From: Betaproteobacteria bacterium
GTDB taxonomy: Bacteria > Pseudomonadota > Gammaproteobacteria > Burkholderiales > SG8-41
Length of the DNA stretch: 9,318 nt
Direction of reading: 5' to 3'
NCBI GenBank assembly: GCA_021414185.1
Contig: JAIOOZ010000701.1
Span: forward strand, 1-9,318
Shown: piece after piece, positions 5,597-9,318 of the stretch
Layout: every line of letters begins with the position of its first letter
How positions within the stretch are numbered: position 1 is the stretch's first letter
The notes under the pieces: generated by a model
The model's input: the letters and a program-made list of their open reading frames with translations, nothing else
Told to the model about the DNA's origin: nothing
Databases searched by the model: none
Translations under genes and position numbers: made by a program

Positions 5597-5602
5597 ATTA
5601 TA
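5597..5602 (-). promoter_or_regulatory. Candidate -10 element of a fabI-proximal promoter
   Basis: On the minus strand there is a perfect TATAAT 30 bp upstream of the fabI ATG, which would give a leader of about 24 nt. The best -35-like hexamer, TTGAGC (5625-5630), is 22 bp away, too far for normal sigma70 spacing, and no TG extension precedes the -10. It could be an activator-dependent or weak promoter, or a chance match. Confidence 0.35.
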
Positions 5603-5627
5603 GCCGATTGAAAGTCTGCTTTCGGCT
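5602..5627 (-). repeat. Hairpin in the yejF-fabI spacer
   Basis: On the minus strand AGCCGA (5627-5622) pairs with TCGGCT (5607-5602). Alternatively AGCC plus GAAAG pairs with CTTTC plus GGCT (GAAAG 5623-5619, CTTTC 5614-5610, loop CAGA), with a 4-nt bulge on the 3' side. It starts at the yejF stop codon and its distal end overlaps the candidate fabI -10. No T tract follows, so at most it is a weak or Rho-assisted end point for yejBEF messages. Confidence 0.35.
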
Positions 5628-7225
5628 CAAACCGCCGCGGCTGCCAGCAGTTCGCGCGTGTACGGATGCGCGGGAGCACTGAGGATGGCTTGAGTTTCCC
5701 CGCTTTCGACGATGCGCCCGTCCTTCATCACCAGCACGCGATGGGCGACGGCGCGGATCACGGCGAGATCGTGACTGATAAAAAGATAACTCATGCCGAG
5801 CCGTTGCTGCAGCTGGGCGAGCAGCTTCAACACCTGCTGCTGCACCGATGCGTCGAGCGCGCTGGTTGGTTCGTCCAGCAGCAGCAATGCCGGTTGCAGT
5901 GTGACCACGCGTGCAATTGCGATGCGTTGGCGCTGTCCGCCGGAGAACTCATGCGGATAGCGCCCCAGCATGTTTTCTTCGAGGCCGACTTCCTGCAGTG
6001 CGGCAACGATGCGGCAGCGCTGCTCGGCGGCGTCGAGTTCGGGAAAGTGCAGCCGGAGTCCTTCGCCGACGATCTGCTCGACGGTGCGGCGCGGCGACAG
6101 CGAAGAGAACGGGTCCTGGAATACGACCTGCGTGCGCTTGCGCAAAGGCCGCAAAATATTCTGCGGCATGCCATCGAGCCGCTGGCCGTCGAAATGGATC
6201 GCACCGGAGCTCCGCTGCAGGCGCAGCAGGGACAGGCCGAGAGTGGTCTTGCCGGAGCCGGATTCACCGACGATGCCGACCGTTTCGCCGCGCCGCAATT
6301 CAATATCCGCATCGCGCACCGCATGAAAATCGTCGTGGTGGAACCAGCCGCGCTTGATTGCGAAGGTGCAGGAGAGTTTTTCCGCGGTCATCAATATCGA
6401 AGCGTCGCCCGCCACCGGTTCCACCATGCGCTGCGGCCGGCTTGCCAGCAGGTGGCGCGTGTAGTCGTGGCGCGGGTCCGCGAAAAGCGTCGCAGTAGCG
6501 GCGGTTTCCACCAGGCGGCCCGCCTGCATCACACCGACCCGGGTGGCAAAGCGGCGGACCAGGTTCAGATCGTGCGTGATCAGCAGCACCGCCATGCCGA
6601 ATTCTTGCTGCAATTCGTCAAGCAGCGCGAGGATCTGCGCCTGTACCGTCACGTCCAGCGCCGTAGTCGGTTCGTCGGCTATCAGCAATTTGGGACGGCA
6701 GGCCAGCGCCATCGCAATCATCGCGCGCTGCCGCTGGCCGCCGGACAATTGGTGCGGATAGCTTTGCACCCGCCGTTCCGGGTCGGTCACTCCGGTGCGG
6801 CGGAGCAGTTCCACGGCGCGCGCGGCCGCCGCGGCAGGCGTCAGCGCTTCGTGCAGCCTGAGGGTTTCGGCGATCTGGTTGCCGACGGTATAGAGCGGAT
6901 TCAGCGCCGTCATCGGCTCCTGAAAAATCATGGCTATCTCGCTGCCGCGTATTTTGCGCATGCCCGTTTCATCGCAGGCGAGCAGATTTTCGCCGTCCGC
7001 CGCGGCGTGGTCGCCCGCATGCCAGCGAATTTCGCCGGCGTAGGCTGCATTCTGATTGAGCTGCAATATCGACAACGCGGTGACGGTTTTACCCGAGCCC
7101 GATTCGCCCACCAGCGCAAATTTCTCGCCGGCGGTGATGTCCAGCGAAATGCCGTCGACCACGCGTGCCGGGCCGAAGTTGACGCAGAGATCGCGTATCG
7201 ACAGCAATGGGGCGCCAGTCATCAT
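5627..7225 (-). CDS. yejF: Peptide ABC importer, duplicated ATP-binding subunit YejF
   Basis: A 532-aa cytoplasmic ATPase with two ABC domains fused in one chain (E. coli YejF 529 aa); it powers the YejBE permeases. Domain 1 has Walker A GESGSGKT (40-47), signature LSGGQ (160-164), Walker B LLIADEP (180-186) and switch His218. Domain 2 has GESGSGKT (320-327), FSGGQ (427-431), LLLLDEP (447-453) and His485. Both sites look complete. Each half is followed by the C-terminal extension typical of oligopeptide/dipeptide ATPases (HDYTRHLL, HPYTRELL). Two ATGs are adjacent (7225 and 7222). The first abuts the yejE stop (TGAATGATG), while the second is better spaced from the weak AAAGG (7230-7234), so the true start could be one codon later. 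Translational coupling to yejE is likely. E. coli YejABEF takes up microcin C; the natural substrate here is unknown. Confidence 0.95.
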   Translation of the reverse strand: MMTGAPLLSIRDLCVNFGPARVVDGISLDITAGEKFALVGESGSGKTVTALSILQLNQNAAYAGEIRWHAGDHAAADGENLLACDETGMRKIRGSEIAMIFQEPMTALNPLYTVGNQIAETLRLHEALTPAAAAARAVELLRRTGVTDPERRVQSYPHQLSGGQRQRAMIAMALACRPKLLIADEPTTALDVTVQAQILALLDELQQEFGMAVLLITHDLNLVRRFATRVGVMQAGRLVETAATATLFADPRHDYTRHLLASRPQRMVEPVAGDASILMTAEKLSCTFAIKRGWFHHDDFHAVRDADIELRRGETVGIVGESGSGKTTLGLSLLRLQRSSGAIHFDGQRLDGMPQNILRPLRKRTQVVFQDPFSSLSPRRTVEQIVGEGLRLHFPELDAAEQRCRIVAALQEVGLEENMLGRYPHEFSGGQRQRIAIARVVTLQPALLLLDEPTSALDASVQQQVLKLLAQLQQRLGMSYLFISHDLAVIRAVAHRVLVMKDGRIVESGETQAILSAPAHPYTRELLAAAAV

Positions 7226-8290
7226 TCAGCCTTTGCGGGTGTCGAGCGCGGCACGCAGACCTTCGCCGATGAAGATCAGCAACATCAATGTTCCCACCAG
7301 TACCGAGAAAGTGGTGAGCGATATCCACCACGCGTCGAGGTTGTTCTTGCCCTGGGCCAGCAGCTCTCCCAAGCTGGGTGTGCTCGGCGGCACGCCGAGC
7401 CCGAGAAAGTCGAGGCTGGTCAGCGCGAGTATCGCGCCGCTCATGCGGAACGGCAGGAAAGCGATCACCGGCGTTAGACTGTTGGGCAGCAAATGCCGCC
7501 ACATGATCTGCGGTCCGGTCAGGCCGAGTGCGCGCGACGCCATCACGTATTCGAGATTGCGATTGCGCAAAAACTCCGCGCGCACGTAGTCCGACAATCC
7601 CATCCAGCCGAACAGCGACAGCAATATCAGCAGCAACAGCATACTCGGCTCGAACAGCGAGGCGAAGATCAGCAGCAGGTACAGCTCGGGCATCGAGCCC
7701 CATATTTCGATGAACCGCTGGAATCCGAGATCGACGCGGCCGCCGAAATAGCCTTGGATGGCGCCCGTCAGGATGCCGACGAGCATGCCGATTGCCGTCA
7801 GCGCCAGGCCGAACAGCACCGACAGGCGAAAACCGTAGATGAGGCGCGCCAGCACATCGCGGCCGCGGTCGTCCGTACCCAGCAGGTTTTCGCGCGATGG
7901 AGCCGCCGGGTTGGGGCTGGGCGCGAAATAGTTCAACGTGTCGAAGCGGTAGCGGTTGGGCGGATAAATTACCCAGTTGCTGCCGGCAGAGAGCTTATTG
8001 GCGATGAAGGGGTCGAGATAGTCGGTCGGCGTGATGAAATCGCCGCCAAAGGTGTTTTCCGGATATGTCTTGAAGAGGGGAAAGTAGAACTGGCCTTCGT
8101 AGCGCGCGATCAGCGGCTTGTCGTTGGACAGAAATTCCGCGCCCAGGCTCAACGCGAACAATACCGCGAGCAGCAACAGGCTGACAAAGCCGCGGCGGTC
8201 GGCCTTGAAGCGCAGCCATGCGCGGCGGCCCGGCGACAGCGAGCGTACCGTGGCGAGCGCCTGTGCCGCGGTGGGTTGTGCCGTGCTCAA
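7226..8290 (-). CDS. yejE: Peptide ABC importer, inner-membrane permease YejE
   Basis: A 354-aa permease (E. coli YejE 341 aa). It has a cytoplasmic N-terminus, a first membrane helix at about 36-54, then a long periplasmic segment (about 55-150) with the YejE-typical SNDKPLIARYEGQFYFPLFK and LGTDDRGRDVLARL. Further helices lie at about 157-178, 203-229, 274-292 and 327-345. The EAA loop contacting the ATPase is around 239-270 (RALGLTGPQIMWRHLLPN). The start is TTG at 8288-8290, chosen because GAGG (8298-8301) lies 7 nt upstream, the reading overlaps the yejB stop in TTGA, and no ATG or GTG start lies nearby that would preserve the N-terminus. The 4-nt overlap indicates translational coupling with yejB. 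Family assignment is secure; the start is likely but unusual. Confidence 0.95.
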   Translation of the reverse strand: MSTAQPTAAQALATVRSLSPGRRAWLRFKADRRGFVSLLLLAVLFALSLGAEFLSNDKPLIARYEGQFYFPLFKTYPENTFGGDFITPTDYLDPFIANKLSAGSNWVIYPPNRYRFDTLNYFAPSPNPAAPSRENLLGTDDRGRDVLARLIYGFRLSVLFGLALTAIGMLVGILTGAIQGYFGGRVDLGFQRFIEIWGSMPELYLLLIFASLFEPSMLLLLILLSLFGWMGLSDYVRAEFLRNRNLEYVMASRALGLTGPQIMWRHLLPNSLTPVIAFLPFRMSGAILALTSLDFLGLGVPPSTPSLGELLAQGKNNLDAWWISLTTFSVLVGTLMLLIFIGEGLRAALDTRKG

Positions 8291-9318
8291 TTGCCGGCCT
8301 CGTTGAATTGCACGCGCGGGTCGACCAGTACGTAACAGAGGTCGGTGATGAGTTTGGTGACGAGGCCGATCAGCGTAAACAGGTAGAGCGTGCCCATGAC
8401 TACCGGATAGTCTCGCTTGATGACCGATTCGTACGACAAGAGGCCGAGACCGTCGAGCGAGAACAGAGTTTCAATCAGCAAGCTGCCGGTGAAGAAAGCG
8501 CCGATGAACGCCGACGGAAAGCCGGTGACCAGCGGGATCATGGCGTTGCGGAAAATGTGCTTGTAGAGCACCGCGCGCTCCGACAGGCCTTTTGCGCGCG
8601 CCGTCAGCACGTATTGCTTGCGGATTTCTTCGAGGAAGGTGTTTTTCGTCAACATGGTGGTGACGGCGAAACTGCCGATCACGGAAGCGACGACCGGCAG
8701 CGTGATGTGCCACAGGTAGTCGGTCACCTTGGCGGCAAGACCCAGCTGGCTCCAGTTATCGGAGGTCAGGCCGCGCAACGGGAAAAGCTGCAGAAAGCTG
8801 CCGCCACCGAACAATACGAGCAGTGCCACGCCGAGTACGAAGCCGGGAATCGCATAGCCGACCAGTATGGCGGTGCTCGTCACCAGATCGAAGGCCGTGC
8901 CGTGGCGCACCGCCTTGGCGATGCCGAGCGGAACCGAGATCAGGTAGGTGAGAAAGAAAGTCCACAAGCCGAGGCTGATCGACACCGGCAGCTTGGCCTT
9001 GATGAGTGTCCACACATCCTGGTGCTGGAAGTAGCTGGTGCCCAGATCGAAGCGCGCGAAGCGGCCGAGCATTTCGACAAAACGTTCGTGCGCCGGCTTG
9101 TCGAACCCGTAGAGCGCCTTGATCTCGGCGAGTTTCTCGGGGTCGACGCCGCGGCTGCCGCGGTAGATATTGCTGGTCGATGCGGCGACCTCTTCGCCGC
9201 CTTGGCCGCCTTTGAGGAGTTGCACCATCTGGTCGACGGGGCCGCCCGGCACGAACTGGATGACCGCGAAGGTCAGCAGCAGCACGCCGAACAGCGTCGG
9301 GATCATCAGCAGCAGGCG
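8287..9318 (-). CDS. yejB: Peptide ABC importer, inner-membrane permease YejB, 5'-truncated by window edge
   Basis: A permease that pairs with YejE. The frame stays open to the last base: the codons before ATG 9306 read Arg-Leu-Leu-Leu, matching the RRLLLVIPTL start region of E. coli YejB (364 aa). The internal Met is therefore not the start, and about 5-10 residues lie outside the window. Visible are an N-terminal membrane helix (first ~23 residues), then PGGPVDQ, a periplasmic stretch with RGSRGVDPEKLAEIKALYGFDKP (split here as RGSRGVDPEK and LYGFDKP), and five further helices at about 113-137, 144-169, 203-223, 260-282 and 304-329. The EAA loop is at about 229-259 (RAKGLSERAVLYKHIFRNA), ending in the family tail YVLVDPRVQF. 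Its stop overlaps the yejE TTG start. A yejA-type substrate-binding protein gene would be expected further right, outside the window. Confidence 0.95.
   Translation of the reverse strand, partial: RLLLMIPTLFGVLLLTFAVIQFVPGGPVDQMVQLLKGGQGGEEVAASTSNIYRGSRGVDPEKLAEIKALYGFDKPAHERFVEMLGRFARFDLGTSYFQHQDVWTLIKAKLPVSISLGLWTFFLTYLISVPLGIAKAVRHGTAFDLVTSTAILVGYAIPGFVLGVALLVLFGGGSFLQLFPLRGLTSDNWSQLGLAAKVTDYLWHITLPVVASVIGSFAVTTMLTKNTFLEEIRKQYVLTARAKGLSERAVLYKHIFRNAMIPLVTGFPSAFIGAFFTGSLLIETLFSLDGLGLLSYESVIKRDYPVVMGTLYLFTLIGLVTKLITDLCYVLVDPRVQFNEAGN

Noticed and set aside
5666..7477. Open frame of 603 codons on the plus strand opposite yejF/yejE
   Set aside because: Antisense shadow: the product is His/Gln/Arg-rich without domains, crosses the yejF/yejE boundary, and both real genes are well supported.
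7493..8335. Open frame of 280 codons on the plus strand opposite yejE
   Set aside because: Gln/Arg-rich antisense shadow of a permease gene, with no domain.
9304..9306. ATG at 9306 as the start of yejB
   Set aside because: Upstream codons continue the conserved Arg-Leu-Leu-Leu of the YejB N-terminus to the window edge. The true start lies outside.

Overview
The window is GC-rich chromosomal DNA that looks betaproteobacterial. The order lon - hupB - tRNA-Val(TAC) - tRNA-Asp(GTC) - ppiD, followed by fabI, is a familiar betaproteobacterial housekeeping arrangement, and the HU and FabI proteins read like betaproteobacterial versions. No genus can be assigned from sequence alone. There are no transposases, integrases, phage genes, CRISPR arrays or compositional breaks, so this is core genome and not an accessory island.

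Left half, plus strand. The window opens inside lon (ATP-dependent protease, N-terminal part outside the window). A 225-bp spacer follows with a CRP-like palindrome, a strong extended -10 sigma70 promoter and, only a few bases after the predicted start of transcription, a terminator-like hairpin with a T5 tract. hupB (DNA-binding protein HU-beta) follows with a GTG start. Downstream are a perfect 12-bp inverted repeat, two CCA-encoding tRNA genes (Val and Asp) and a textbook Rho-independent terminator. ppiD (membrane-anchored periplasmic foldase) then runs to 4717.

Right half, minus strand. A four-gene block is transcribed right to left: yejB (start outside the window), yejE, yejF and fabI. 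The three yej genes overlap or abut and encode two permeases and a double ATPase of a peptide-type ABC importer. fabI (enoyl-ACP reductase) follows 57 bp after the yejF stop codon and has a possible promoter of its own. ppiD and fabI converge, and the spacer between their stop codons consists almost entirely of one long inverted repeat built from GGATTCA-type heptamers.

Functionally the window combines protein quality control (Lon in the cytoplasm, PpiD at the periplasmic face), nucleoid architecture (HU), two tRNAs, type II fatty-acid synthesis (FabI) and peptide uptake (YejBEF). I see no undescribed multi-gene system. The items most worth a second look are small: the attenuator-like hupB leader, the repeat filling the ppiD/fabI junction, an apparently intact parvulin active site in PpiD, and an alanine at the triclosan-related position 93 of FabI.
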